A stretch of DNA of 64,000 nucleotides from Chitinophagaceae bacterium. Lineage in GTDB: Bacteria; Bacteroidota; Bacteroidia; Chitinophagales; Chitinophagaceae. A model generated the notes under the pieces. The model had not been told where the DNA came from. It did no database searches and was given only the letters and a program-made list of their open reading frames with translations. Both the position numbers and the translations under genes were made by a program. Shown piece after piece: positions 17,950 through 26,293 of the stretch. How positions within the stretch are numbered: position 1 is the stretch's first letter; the number at the start of each line of letters is the position of its first letter. The stretch spans positions 248,001-312,000 of the forward strand of contig JAIEMP010000007.1 in NCBI GenBank assembly GCA_019752045.1, given 5' to 3'.

Positions 17950-18600
17950 ATGAAAAAAATGATCCTGACTGTTTTCATTGCTGCACTTACTGTTGCGTTT
18001 GCAAATGCACAGGTGAAAATGGTATTGCTGGGAGGTGTAAATGCATCCAATGTACGTTCTGCCGGTATTGACAGCAATCAGCAGATTTTTTCTTCTACGG
18101 CCGGTATTGCTGTATTAATTCCTGCCGGGAAAAAACTCTACATTAAACCTGAAATACAGATTGGCAAAAAAGGCTATCAGATAGTACAGGAGAATGCAGG
18201 CAATGCAAATTTTTCAAAGGAATTTAAACAGGAAATTAATTACATCGAGTTTCCGGTAGAGCTGGTATATCCTTTAAAATTGGGCGGTGGTGAATTGATG
18301 ATTGCTGCAGGACCCACATTTGCAGTTGCATTAAAAGGCAAACAAACAAAAGCAACGGTTATTAACTTAACCAGAGATGAACGTATTACTAACCTTTCAT
18401 TTGGAAACGGCGCAGATGAATATAAACCTTTGGATATAGGCGGCAGAATAAATCTGCTGTATGCGTTTGATTTTGGATTACTGTTGAAAGCAGATTATAA
18501 TTATGGTTTTACCAACTTAAGTAATAACAGTACTGAATATTACAACAATAGCTTTGGGTTTTCAATTGGATATATTTTCCCGATCGGGAAGAAAAAATAA
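17950..18600 (+). CDS. Exported outer-membrane beta-barrel protein (PorT-like family)
   Basis: This 216-residue protein has a signal peptide (MKKMILTVFIAALTVAFANA, then Q). The rest shows alternating strand patterns typical of the OMP beta-barrel family that includes PorT: VKMVLLGGVNASNV, YIKPEIQIGKKGYQ, YIEFPVELVYPLK, LMIAAGPTFAVALKG, and a final strand NSFGFSIGYIF. About eight strands are likely. Such small barrels are abundant in this phylum and their roles are mostly unknown. It ends 7 nt from the convergent rfbD stop. Confidence 0.75.
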   Translation: MKKMILTVFIAALTVAFANAQVKMVLLGGVNASNVRSAGIDSNQQIFSSTAGIAVLIPAGKKLYIKPEIQIGKKGYQIVQENAGNANFSKEFKQEINYIEFPVELVYPLKLGGGELMIAAGPTFAVALKGKQTKATVINLTRDERITNLSFGNGADEYKPLDIGGRINLLYAFDFGLLLKADYNYGFTNLSNNSTEYYNNSFGFSIGYIFPIGKKK

Positions 18601-18607
18601 TTGGTTT

Positions 18608-19477
18608 TTATGAACCGATCCTGAGTTGATCCATACATTTTTGCAAACTGTCTTTCCATGCAGGCACCTGTAATTGAAAGACAGTTTTTATTTTATCCTT
18701 ATTAAGTAAAGAAAATTTCGGGCGCCTTGCGAGTGTAGGATACGCTGAAGTAAGAATAGGATGAACAACCGTTTTGCTGCCCGACATTTCTTTAATCGCC
18801 AGTGCAAATTCATACCAACTGATCTTTCCTTCGTTGCTGTAATGATAAATTCCACGCTCCCATTTACCTGAAGAAATAATATCCATGATCGCTTTCGCTA
18901 AATCAGCAGCATAGGTTGGAGAACCAATTTGATCACTCACCACATTTAGCTCATTCCGTTCATGCATTAACCGCATCATTGTTTTCACAAAATTGTGCCC
19001 AAATGAAGAGTAGACCCATGAAGTGCGGATGATGATCGCATCATCATCTTCTTTCATGCACAATTGCTCTCCTAAAAGTTTTGATTGTCCATACACATTG
19101 ATGGGCCCTGTTGCATCGTCTTCTTTGTAGGGCGTTTCACTATCACCATCAAACACATAATCCGTTGAAATGTGCACAAACTTTGTTTGATATTTTTTAC
19201 AAATGGCCGCCAGATTTCCAACTGCTTCACCATTAACCAGCATTGCCATATCCTGCTCTGCTTCTGCTTTATCAACTGCTGTATATGCAGCACAGTTGAT
19301 GCAGTATTGCGGTTTTACTGCAGCAAAGAAATTCTCAACCAATCCAAAATGATGCAGTTTTAAATCTTCCCGTGAAGCAAATACAAAATTGAATTGCGAA
19401 TAGTGATCAGCAATCTGTTTCAACTCTTTACCAAGCTGACCATTACTGCCCGTAACAAGTATAACCGGCTTTTCCAT
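18608..19477 (-). CDS. rfbD: dTDP-4-dehydrorhamnose reductase
   Basis: This 289-residue SDR enzyme performs the last step of dTDP-L-rhamnose synthesis. It has the Rossmann motif VTGSNGQLGKEL, the NCAAYTAVDKAE segment typical of RfbD/RmlD, the STDYVFDG motif, and the catalytic YGQSKLLGE (Tyr-x3-Lys). It is the last gene of the rhamnose block, 8 nt after rfbC. No rfbA (glucose-1-phosphate thymidylyltransferase) is in the window, so it must lie elsewhere. Confidence 0.95.
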   Translation of the reverse strand: MEKPVILVTGSNGQLGKELKQIADHYSQFNFVFASREDLKLHHFGLVENFFAAVKPQYCINCAAYTAVDKAEAEQDMAMLVNGEAVGNLAAICKKYQTKFVHISTDYVFDGDSETPYKEDDATGPINVYGQSKLLGEQLCMKEDDDAIIIRTSWVYSSFGHNFVKTMMRLMHERNELNVVSDQIGSPTYAADLAKAIMDIISSGKWERGIYHYSNEGKISWYEFALAIKEMSGSKTVVHPILTSAYPTLARRPKFSLLNKDKIKTVFQLQVPAWKDSLQKCMDQLRIGS

Positions 19478-19485
19478 ATAAATTT

Positions 19486-20040
19486 TTAAAAGAAGCTGTC
19501 TTCGCTGAGATCAGCCAACGCAGCATTCAATTGATCTTTTTCTGAAACAATTTCTTTTCCTGCTTCAATCTTCCAATCAATCTTCAGCGTTGCATCGTTG
19601 TACAATAACCCGCCTTCGCTTTGTTTATTGTAAAAATTATCGCACTTATACAATACTTCTGCTGTTTCACTTAACACAGAAAAGCCATGTGCAAAACCAC
19701 GTGGCACCAGCAATGCATTGTTTTTCTTCGAGTTTAATTCAACAGCATACACCTGTTTGAAAGTGGGCGAATCTTTACGCAGATCAACAACAACATCTAA
19801 AATGATTCCACTTAAACAACGAACCAGTTTCGCCTGTGCGTGTTCACCCTTTTGAAAATGCAGTCCACGAATAACGCCATAAGCAGAACTGGATTGATTA
19901 TCCTGTACCCAATTATAAAACAGCCCTTCTTTTTCAAAAGACTGTTGATTGTATGATTCAAAGAAATACCCCCGCTCATCGCCAAATACATTTGGTTCAA
20001 ATACCACTAAGCCGGGGAAACCTGTTTGTAAAAAGCACAT
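19486..20040 (-). CDS. rfbC: dTDP-4-dehydrorhamnose 3,5-epimerase
   Basis: This 184-residue cupin enzyme epimerises dTDP-4-keto-6-deoxyglucose at C3 and C5. Motifs are VFGDERGYFFESYN, QDNQSSS, GVIRGLHFQ with the catalytic His, LDVVVDLRKDSPTF, and VPRGFAHGFSVLS. Length matches RmlC. The start is fixed by the usual spacing to FPGLVVFEP. A palindromic repeat separates it from rfbB upstream. Confidence 0.95.
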   Translation of the reverse strand: MCFLQTGFPGLVVFEPNVFGDERGYFFESYNQQSFEKEGLFYNWVQDNQSSSAYGVIRGLHFQKGEHAQAKLVRCLSGIILDVVVDLRKDSPTFKQVYAVELNSKKNNALLVPRGFAHGFSVLSETAEVLYKCDNFYNKQSEGGLLYNDATLKIDWKIEAGKEIVSEKDQLNAALADLSEDSFF

Positions 20041-20044
20041 AATT

Positions 20045-20102
20045 ATGTAGGATGTATGATTTATGATGTCTGATATAAGGCCTCAAATCATAAATCCTAC
20101 AT
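20045..20102. repeat. Long imperfect inverted repeat between rfbB and rfbC
   Basis: Arms at 20045-20062 and 20085-20102 (ATGTAGGATGTATGATTT against AAATCATAAATCCTACAT) pair over 18 bp with one mismatch around a 22-nt centre. Internal GATGTCTGAT and ATCAGACATC can also pair. It fills most of the 82-bp gap inside the operon and looks like a small interspersed palindromic element. Confidence 0.7.
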
Positions 20103-20122
20103 CAGACATCAGACATTATTTC

Positions 20123-21187
20123 TTACCTCTTCTCATACTGCACATCATAGTAATTCTGATAATCGCCACTTGTTACATGATTAATCCATTCTTCATTACT
20201 CAAATACCATTCTACTGTTTTTTCTAACCCCTCTTCAAATTGCAATGACGGACTCCAGCTTAATTCTTTGTTGAGCTTGGTTGCATCAATCGCATAACGC
20301 AAATCATGTCCTGCCCTGTCTTTTACGTACGTAATAAGCTTTGCACTCTCTCCTGCTGCACGACCAAGTTTTTTATCCATGATGTTGCACAGTAAGTGAA
20401 CGAGATCAATATTCTTCCATTCATTAAAACCACCAACGTTATAGCTTTGTCCCTGTCTGCCTTTGTGAAAAATCACATCAATTGCTCTTGCATGATCTTC
20501 TACAAATAACCAGTCACGCACATTTTCACCTTTACCATAAACAGGCAAGGGTTTATTATTTTTGATATTGTTGATCATTAACGGAATTAATTTTTCCGGA
20601 AAATGATGCGAACCATAGTTGTTACTGCAGTTACTCATGACCACCGGCAAACCATAGGTATCATGATAAGCCATGACAAAATGATCAGACGCAGCTTTGG
20701 ATGCTGAGTAAGGTGAATGCGGATCGTATGGCGTTTCTTCTGTAAAGAATCCTGTTTCGCCTAATGAACCATACACTTCATCTGTTGATACATGATAAAA
20801 TAACTTGCCTTCATGTTGACCATCCCAATGCTTTCGACATGCATTCAGTAATATAGCCGTACCCAGCACATTTGTTTTTACAAATGCCAACGGATCAAGT
20901 ATGCTGCGATCAACATGACTTTCTGCTGCGAGATGAATCACTGCATCAAAATGATAATGATTGAACAAGGCTTTCACGGCAACTTCATCGGTAATGTCAA
21001 CTTTTGCAAATGCATAATTTGGTTTATGTTCTACATCTTTCAGATTCTCCAGATTACCGGCGTAGGTTAATGCATCACCATTTACAATTTTGTAATGAGG
21101 ATATTTATTTACAAACAGACGAATCACATGGCTGCCGATGAAACCGGCACCGCCTGTTACTAAGATTGTTTTGTCGAATGTGCTCAT
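20123..21187 (-). CDS. rfbB: dTDP-glucose 4,6-dehydratase
   Basis: This 354-residue extended SDR enzyme makes dTDP-4-keto-6-deoxyglucose. Seen are VTGGAGFIGSHVIRLF (NAD binding), HLAAESHVDRSI, HVSTDEVYGSLG with the Asp-Glu pair of the dehydratase site, YSASKAASDHFV (Tyr-x3-Lys), and NNYGSHHFPEKLIPL. Length matches RmlB. It overlaps the upstream dehydrogenase stop by one base, so the two are tightly coupled. Confidence 0.96.
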   Translation of the reverse strand: MSTFDKTILVTGGAGFIGSHVIRLFVNKYPHYKIVNGDALTYAGNLENLKDVEHKPNYAFAKVDITDEVAVKALFNHYHFDAVIHLAAESHVDRSILDPLAFVKTNVLGTAILLNACRKHWDGQHEGKLFYHVSTDEVYGSLGETGFFTEETPYDPHSPYSASKAASDHFVMAYHDTYGLPVVMSNCSNNYGSHHFPEKLIPLMINNIKNNKPLPVYGKGENVRDWLFVEDHARAIDVIFHKGRQGQSYNVGGFNEWKNIDLVHLLCNIMDKKLGRAAGESAKLITYVKDRAGHDLRYAIDATKLNKELSWSPSLQFEEGLEKTVEWYLSNEEWINHVTSGDYQNYYDVQYEKR

Positions 21188-22476
21188 TATAAACTCCAGT
21201 ATTTGAGTTTTGAAATTTTATTTCGGTAGATGCCTTTGAGATCAGCAAACATCGCTCTCTCATTGGCAATGGATAACAGATATTCTTCGGTAAATGCTGT
21301 ATACGGTTGATGAGCAACCGCTAATACAATCGCATCATATCCTTTACCGATTTCTGCCGCAAGTGTTAATCCGTACTCATGTTTTACTTCTGCAGCATCT
21401 GCATGCGGATCAACAAAATCAACAGCCACATTGTACTCCAGTAATTCCTTTACCATATCAGCTACTTTCGAATTACGTATATCAGATACGTTTTCTTTAA
21501 ACGTTGCTCCCAGTACCAACACTTTTGCTGTTGCAGGGTTTGGTGCATGCTTAATGATATGCTGAATGATTTTCTTTGCTACATAACGGGGCATTTCATC
21601 ATTTACAAATCGTCCGCTGGCAATTACTTTTGAATTGTAACCTAACTGCTGTGCTTTGTAAGTAAGATAGTATGGATCAACACCAATACAATGTCCGCCA
21701 ACTAAACCGGGTGTGTATTTATGAAAATTCCATTTTGTTCCCGCAGCTTCCACCACATCAAAGGTGTTGATGCCAATGCGATCGAAGATGATGGAAAGCT
21801 CGTTCATTAACGAGATGTTCAAATCACGTTGTGCATTTTCAATGATCTTTCCTGCTTCTGCTACTTTAATGTTTGGTGCACGGTGTACACCAACAGTTAC
21901 TACACTTTCATACACCGCAGCAATTTCCTGTAACGATTCAGCGTCGCAACCTGAAACGATCTTGATGGTGTTGCTTAATGTATGCTGTTTATCGCCGGGA
22001 TTAATTCGCTCAGGTGAATAACCAATTTTAAAATCAACTTTTCCCTTTAAGCCGGAGAATTGTTCCAGTATCGGCATACAATCTTCTTCTGTGCAACCGG
22101 GATAGGTTGTACTTTCATAAATTACATAATCTCCTTTCTTCAATACCTTGCCTACTGTTTCACTTGCTTTTTCTAATGGTGTAAGATCAGGCACTTTATG
22201 ATCATCAACAGGTGTTGGCACAGTAACAATAAAAAATGAAGCTTCTTTCAATACATTGATATCATCTGTAAATACAATGTCCTTTCCGGCAAAACGATCA
22301 GCTTCCACTTCCTTGCTGGGGTCTTCATTACGCTGCATCATTTCAATGCGCTTTTGATTGATGTCAAAACCGATCACCTGCATGTGCACAGCCAGTTCCA
22401 ATGCCAACGGCAAACCCACATAACCTAACCCGACTACTGCAACTTTTTTTTCTTTGTTGATTAATGATTGATACAT
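21187..22476 (-). CDS. UDP-N-acetylhexosamine (GlcNAc/GalNAc) 6-dehydrogenase, TviB/VipA-like
   Basis: This 429-residue nucleotide-sugar dehydrogenase has an N-terminal Rossmann fold (VAVVGLGYVGLPLALEL), PTPVDDHKVPDLTPL, YESTTYPGCTEE, YSPERINPGDK, and the signature GLVGGHCIGVDPYYLTYKA. Here the HCIGVDPYY form, in place of the GGSCFPKD of UDP-glucose dehydrogenase, points to N-acetylhexosamine substrates as in TviB and WbpO. The product would be a UDP-N-acetylhexosaminuronic acid for surface polysaccharide. The ATG at 22476 is preferred to an upstream GTG at 22485; it follows a GGAGG-rich stretch from a repeat that could serve as an unusually strong ribosome-binding site. Confidence 0.85.
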   Translation of the reverse strand: MYQSLINKEKKVAVVGLGYVGLPLALELAVHMQVIGFDINQKRIEMMQRNEDPSKEVEADRFAGKDIVFTDDINVLKEASFFIVTVPTPVDDHKVPDLTPLEKASETVGKVLKKGDYVIYESTTYPGCTEEDCMPILEQFSGLKGKVDFKIGYSPERINPGDKQHTLSNTIKIVSGCDAESLQEIAAVYESVVTVGVHRAPNIKVAEAGKIIENAQRDLNISLMNELSIIFDRIGINTFDVVEAAGTKWNFHKYTPGLVGGHCIGVDPYYLTYKAQQLGYNSKVIASGRFVNDEMPRYVAKKIIQHIIKHAPNPATAKVLVLGATFKENVSDIRNSKVADMVKELLEYNVAVDFVDPHADAAEVKHEYGLTLAAEIGKGYDAIVLAVAHQPYTAFTEEYLLSIANERAMFADLKGIYRNKISKLKYWSL

Positions 22477-22492
22477 ACACCTCACCTCCCTT

Positions 22493-22515
22493 CCTCCTCT
22501 CCAAAAGAGAGGAGG
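22493..22515. repeat. Perfect 9-bp hairpin CCTCCTCTC / GAGAGGAGG
   Basis: A stem of nine perfect pairs around CAAAA lies 17 nt upstream of the dehydrogenase start, inside the operon. It has no T-run, so it resembles a small palindromic repeat more than a terminator. Confidence 0.6.
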
Positions 22516-22632
22516 CGGTACTTTTTATTTTTAATGAATTATTATTTCTTCCATTTCAACTTTTACACTTTACTCAACAAATTTCAACCTTTTTGATATA
22601 GTTGTACATTTTAAAGAAGTTGGCCCGTGCCT

Positions 22633-22667
22633 TGCTAAGCCTCCCCTCGGGGGAGGTTTGGAGGGGC
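22633..22667. repeat. Palindromic repeat with CCTCCCC-TCG-GGGGAGG core, intergenic copy
   Basis: A GC-rich stem (CCTCCCC with GGGGAGG) is flanked by GCTAAG on one side and TTTGGAGGGGC on the other, in the 194-bp gap between uxs and the next gene. The same unit recurs inside ugd at 24553-24593. The remainder of the gap is AT-rich with no clear promoter. Confidence 0.7.
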
Positions 22668-22670
22668 TTC

Positions 22671-23654
22671 TTACATTCTACTCACAAACTCTTTCGGCAA
22701 TTTGCTCCACTCTTCCTTGGGAAGATTTTTGAAATACTCATATGTAATTTTCAACCCTTCCGCTCTTGCCACTTTTGGCTCCCAACCTAAAATCGCTTTT
22801 GCTTTTGTAATATCCGGCTTACGTTGTTTCGGATCGTCAACAGGCAAATCTTTGTACACAATTTTTTGTAATGTGCCTGTTAACTTAATTACTTCTTCTG
22901 CAAATTCTTTTAACGTAATTTCTACAGGGTTACCAATATTCACCGGCATATCGTAATCGCTCATCAGTAAACGATAAATACCTTCAACTAAATCATCAAC
23001 ATAACAAAAACTTCTTGTCTGGCTGCCATCACCAAACACGGTTAAGTCTTCACCACGCAACGCCTGACCGATAAATGCCGGTAATGCACGACCATCATTG
23101 AGTCGCATACGTGGACCATATGTATTAAAGATGCGGATGATTCTTGTTTCAACTCCATGAAAGCGGTTATACGCCATCGTAATGCTTTCCATGAAACGCT
23201 TGGCTTCATCGTACACGCCACGTGGACCAACCGGATTTACATTACCCCAGTATTCTTCTGTTTGCGGATGCACCAACGGATCGCCATACACTTCTGATGT
23301 GGAAGCAACTAAAATTCTTGCGCCTTTTGCTTTTGCTAAACCCAAACAGTTATGCGTACCGTGTGCGCCCACCTTCAATGTCTGGATCGGAATTTTTAAA
23401 TAATCAATCGGACTTGCAGGTGATGCAAAATGCAGGATATAATCCAGCTTACCTGAAATGTGAATGAACTTAGTAATGTCGTGATGATGAAATTCAAATT
23501 GCTCCAGCTTGAACAGGTGTTCAATATTTTTCAGATCACCGGTAATAAGATTATCCATTGCAATTACATGATAACCTTCTTTAATTGCACGGTCGCATAA
23601 ATGCGAACCTAAAAAACCCGCTGCCCCTGTGATTAAAATTCGTTTACGTTCCAT
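22671..23654 (-). CDS. UDP-glucuronate decarboxylase (UDP-xylose synthase)
   Basis: This 327-residue SDR enzyme converts UDP-glucuronate to UDP-xylose. Motifs are [34 protein letters not shown] (typical of UXS), [27 protein letters not shown] (Tyr-x3-Lys), and [10 protein letters not shown]. It starts 2 nt after the ugd stop, so substrate production and use are coupled. UDP-glucose is oxidised by Ugd and then decarboxylated here. Confidence 0.93.
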   Translation of the reverse strand: MERKRILITGAAGFLGSHLCDRAIKEGYHVIAMDNLITGDLKNIEHLFKLEQFEFHHHDITKFIHISGKLDYILHFASPASPIDYLKIPIQTLKVGAHGTHNCLGLAKAKGARILVASTSEVYGDPLVHPQTEEYWGNVNPVGPRGVYDEAKRFMESITMAYNRFHGVETRIIRIFNTYGPRMRLNDGRALPAFIGQALRGEDLTVFGDGSQTRSFCYVDDLVEGIYRLLMSDYDMPVNIGNPVEITLKEFAEEVIKLTGTLQKIVYKDLPVDDPKQRKPDITKAKAILGWEPKVARAEGLKITYEYFKNLPKEEWSKLPKEFVSRM

Positions 23655-23656
23655 AA

Positions 23657-25009
23657 TTAATTGTTTGTAACAGCAGAACGGCCAACACTCTCGTAATGAA
23701 ATCCAAGTTGCTTCATTTGCTCAGCATCATACACATTACGTCCGTCAAAAATTACTTTATTCTTTAATAGAGAAATTATTTTTTCAAACTCGGGTGTGCG
23801 GAATTCGCTCCACTCTGTTGCAATGATCAATGCATCTGCATTCACCAATGCATCATACTGACTTTCTGCAAAATCAATCTTATCACCCACCACCTGTTTT
23901 ACATTGGGCATTGCTTCAGGATCAAATGCATGCACCGTTGCACCTGCCTCTGTTAATGCATCAATCATGTATAGAGCCGGTGCTTCACGAATATCATCGG
24001 TATTTGGTTTAAAAGCCAGACCCCACAATGCAAAACGCTTTCCCTTTAAATTATTATTGAAGTATGCGTTAATCTTTGGCATTAGAAACAGCTTCTGTTC
24101 TTCATTCACCTTCATTACCGCATTCAATATTTCAAAATCATAATTTACTTCGCCGGATGATTTTACCAATGCCTGTACATCTTTCGGGAAACAACTTCCA
24201 CCATAACCAATACCAGGAAACAAAAAGCGTTTGCCAATACGCTCATCACTGCCAATTCCTTTACGCACCATATCTACATCTGCACCTAACAACTCACACA
24301 ACCGAGCAATTTCATTCATGAAAGAAATCTTCACCGCTAAGAAAGAGTTGGCTGCATACTTTGTTAATTCAGCACTTTTTTCATCCATAAAAATCACCGG
24401 GTTACCGCTACGCACAAATGGTCCATATAATTCTGTCATGATTTTTTTTGCACGCTCATCGCTTGTACCAACCACTACACGATCAGGTTTCATGAAATCA
24501 TCAACCGCTACCCCTTCACGTAAAAATTCCGGATTACTTACCACTGCAAAGGCCCCCACCAAACCTCCCCCCGAGGGTGAGGCTTTAGCAGCACTCTGTA
24601 AAATAGCAGCCTTTACCTTATCAGCAGTACCTACTGGCACAGTGCTTTTATCAACAATTACTTTGAATTCATTTGGTTTAAGAATTTTTCCAAGCTCATC
24701 CGACACGCCCAAGATATATTTCAGATCAGCACTTCCATCTTCGCCTGGCGGTGTTGGCAATGCAAGAAATATAATGGTTGCATCTTTTACTCCTTCAGCC
24801 AGATTGGTGGTGAAGTGCAAACGTCCTTCTTTGAGGTTGCGGAGAAATATTTTTTCCAAACCCGGCTCATAGATGGTGATCTGTCCGTTTGATAATTTAT
24901 CAACTTTGGTTTTATCAATATCTACACAAATTACCTGATTGCCTGTTTCTGCAAAACAAGTGCCTGTTACTAATCCAACATATCCTGTTCCTACTACTGC
25001 GATTTTCAT
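23657..25009 (-). CDS. ugd: UDP-glucose 6-dehydrogenase
   Basis: This 450-residue enzyme oxidises UDP-glucose to UDP-glucuronate with NAD. Seen are [21 protein letters not shown], the YEPGLEKIF and [14 protein letters not shown] segments, [22 protein letters not shown], and the catalytic [12 protein letters not shown]. Residues 141-154 ([13 protein letters not shown] region) are encoded by a palindromic repeat also found between genes at 22633-22667, so this surface stretch differs from family members. The frame stays open. It is second in the operon, 14 nt after the aminotransferase. Confidence 0.95.
   Translation of the reverse strand: MKIAVVGTGYVGLVTGTCFAETGNQVICVDIDKTKVDKLSNGQITIYEPGLEKIFLRNLKEGRLHFTTNLAEGVKDATIIFLALPTPPGEDGSADLKYILGVSDELGKILKPNEFKVIVDKSTVPVGTADKVKAAILQSAAKASPSGGGLVGAFAVVSNPEFLREGVAVDDFMKPDRVVVGTSDERAKKIMTELYGPFVRSGNPVIFMDEKSAELTKYAANSFLAVKISFMNEIARLCELLGADVDMVRKGIGSDERIGKRFLFPGIGYGGSCFPKDVQALVKSSGEVNYDFEILNAVMKVNEEQKLFLMPKINAYFNNNLKGKRFALWGLAFKPNTDDIREAPALYMIDALTEAGATVHAFDPEAMPNVKQVVGDKIDFAESQYDALVNADALIIATEWSEFRTPEFEKIISLLKNKVIFDGRNVYDAEQMKQLGFHYESVGRSAVTNN
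24553..24593. repeat. Palindromic repeat copy inside ugd
   Basis: The plus strand reads GCCCCCACCAAACCTCC, then CCCCGAGGGTGAGGC, then TTTAGCA. It aligns along nearly its whole length with the reverse complement of 22633-22667, apart from a few one-base gaps and changes. It is translated as part of UDP-glucose dehydrogenase. Confidence 0.7.
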
Positions 25010-25023
25010 CTGTTAATTTCTGT

Positions 25024-26175
25024 TTATGATTTTGTATTAAGGTATTCTAAAACTTTGCTTGTGATCAACTTTAATTGTTCTTCTTCCAGTTCTGTATGCA
25101 TCGGCAAAGAAATGACACGATCAGTTAACCAATCTGTAATGGGCAAATGATAATCTGCACCACCAAATGCAGCAAACATTTGCTGACGATGAGCAGGCAC
25201 CGGATAATAAATCATGGACGGAACTTTTTGCTCAGCCAAAAATGCATTCAATCCATTTCTTACTTCTGCTACATTATCAAAACCATCCAGCGTTAGTGTG
25301 TATTGATGAAACACATGATTGCTATATGGAGCACGGTAAGGTGTACTGATGTTTTTATGACCTGCAAATGCAGCATCATAAAAATCTGCGGCCTTTCGAC
25401 GGGCAGCAATATATTCATCCAGTTTTTTTAATTTGATTTTTAATACTGCGGCCTGCACCGTATCTAAACGTGAATTACAACCAACCACTTCATGATAGTA
25501 ACGCACTTTTTGTCCGTGGTTGGCCACCATCTTCAATTGATCAGCCAATGCATCATCGTTGGTAAACATGGCACCGCCATCACCATAACAACCTAAGTTT
25601 TTAGAAGGAAAGAAAGAAGTGCAACCAATTGTTCCTATAGAACCGGTTTTCTTTTTCGTTCCATCGGGATAAATATAATCAGCTCCAATTGCCTGCGCAT
25701 TATCTTCAATCACATAAAGATGATGTTCAGCAGCAATCTTCATGATCTCATCCATATTTGCAGCATGACCATATAAATGAACCGGAACAATGGCTTTTGT
25801 TTTTGGAGTAATTGCTTTACGAATCGCATCCGAATCAATACAAAATGTTTTCGGATCAACTTCCACAAACACTGGCTTTAAACGAAGCAAAGCCACAACT
25901 TCAACTGTTGCGATGTAGGTGAAAGAAGCGGTGATCACTTCATCGCCGGGTTGCAGGTTAAGCGCCATCATGGCAATCTGCAACGCATCGGTTCCGTTTG
26001 CACAGGGGATAGTATGTTTTGAGCCGAGGTATTGACTCAAATCGGCAGCCAGTTCCTGCACAGGTTTGCCATTAATAAAAGCTGAACTGTCGAGAACATC
26101 CAGAATTGCAGCATCAACCTCCTGCTTAATTGCAAGGTATTGCTGCTTCAGATCAACCATTTGAATAGGCCGCAT
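25024..26175 (-). CDS. DegT/DnrJ/EryC1/StrS-family sugar aminotransferase
   Basis: This 383-residue PLP enzyme transfers an amino group to a nucleotide keto-sugar. Seen are GTDALQIAMMAL (PLP phosphate site), ITASFTYIATVE, PVHLYGHAANMD, VIEDNAQAIGA with the PLP-contacting Asp, and SFFPSKNLGCYGDGGA with the Schiff-base Lys at about residue 192. It heads the sugar operon. With two UDP-sugar dehydrogenases present it could act on a UDP-3-keto-hexosaminuronate (WbpE type) or on the rfbB 4-keto product; sequence alone does not decide. Confidence 0.9.
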   Translation of the reverse strand: MRPIQMVDLKQQYLAIKQEVDAAILDVLDSSAFINGKPVQELAADLSQYLGSKHTIPCANGTDALQIAMMALNLQPGDEVITASFTYIATVEVVALLRLKPVFVEVDPKTFCIDSDAIRKAITPKTKAIVPVHLYGHAANMDEIMKIAAEHHLYVIEDNAQAIGADYIYPDGTKKKTGSIGTIGCTSFFPSKNLGCYGDGGAMFTNDDALADQLKMVANHGQKVRYYHEVVGCNSRLDTVQAAVLKIKLKKLDEYIAARRKAADFYDAAFAGHKNISTPYRAPYSNHVFHQYTLTLDGFDNVAEVRNGLNAFLAEQKVPSMIYYPVPAHRQQMFAAFGGADYHLPITDWLTDRVISLPMHTELEEEQLKLITSKVLEYLNTKS

Positions 26176-26279
26176 AAATAAGCTTGTTTAAACGGTGGCG
26201 AAAGTACGGCAAAAATGGCGTTTAGCCTCTGAAACACAGGTTGAAAGAGTTAAGTTTTTCTCACCAAATCCTTTCCTCT

Positions 26280-26287
26280 TAGATTTG
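26280..26287 (+). promoter_or_regulatory. Candidate -7 element TAGATTTG for waaA
   Basis: TAGATTTG matches TAnnTTTG. A near-match TTTC occurs exactly 19 nt upstream (26257-26260). The predicted transcription start is at or just before the ATG at 26294, so the mRNA may be nearly leaderless. Confidence 0.5.
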
Positions 26288-26293
26288 TGGCGC

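Noticed and set aside
24231-24872. Plus-strand open frame of 213 codons opposite ugd
   Set aside because: Antisense shadow of ugd; composition mirrors the coding strand.
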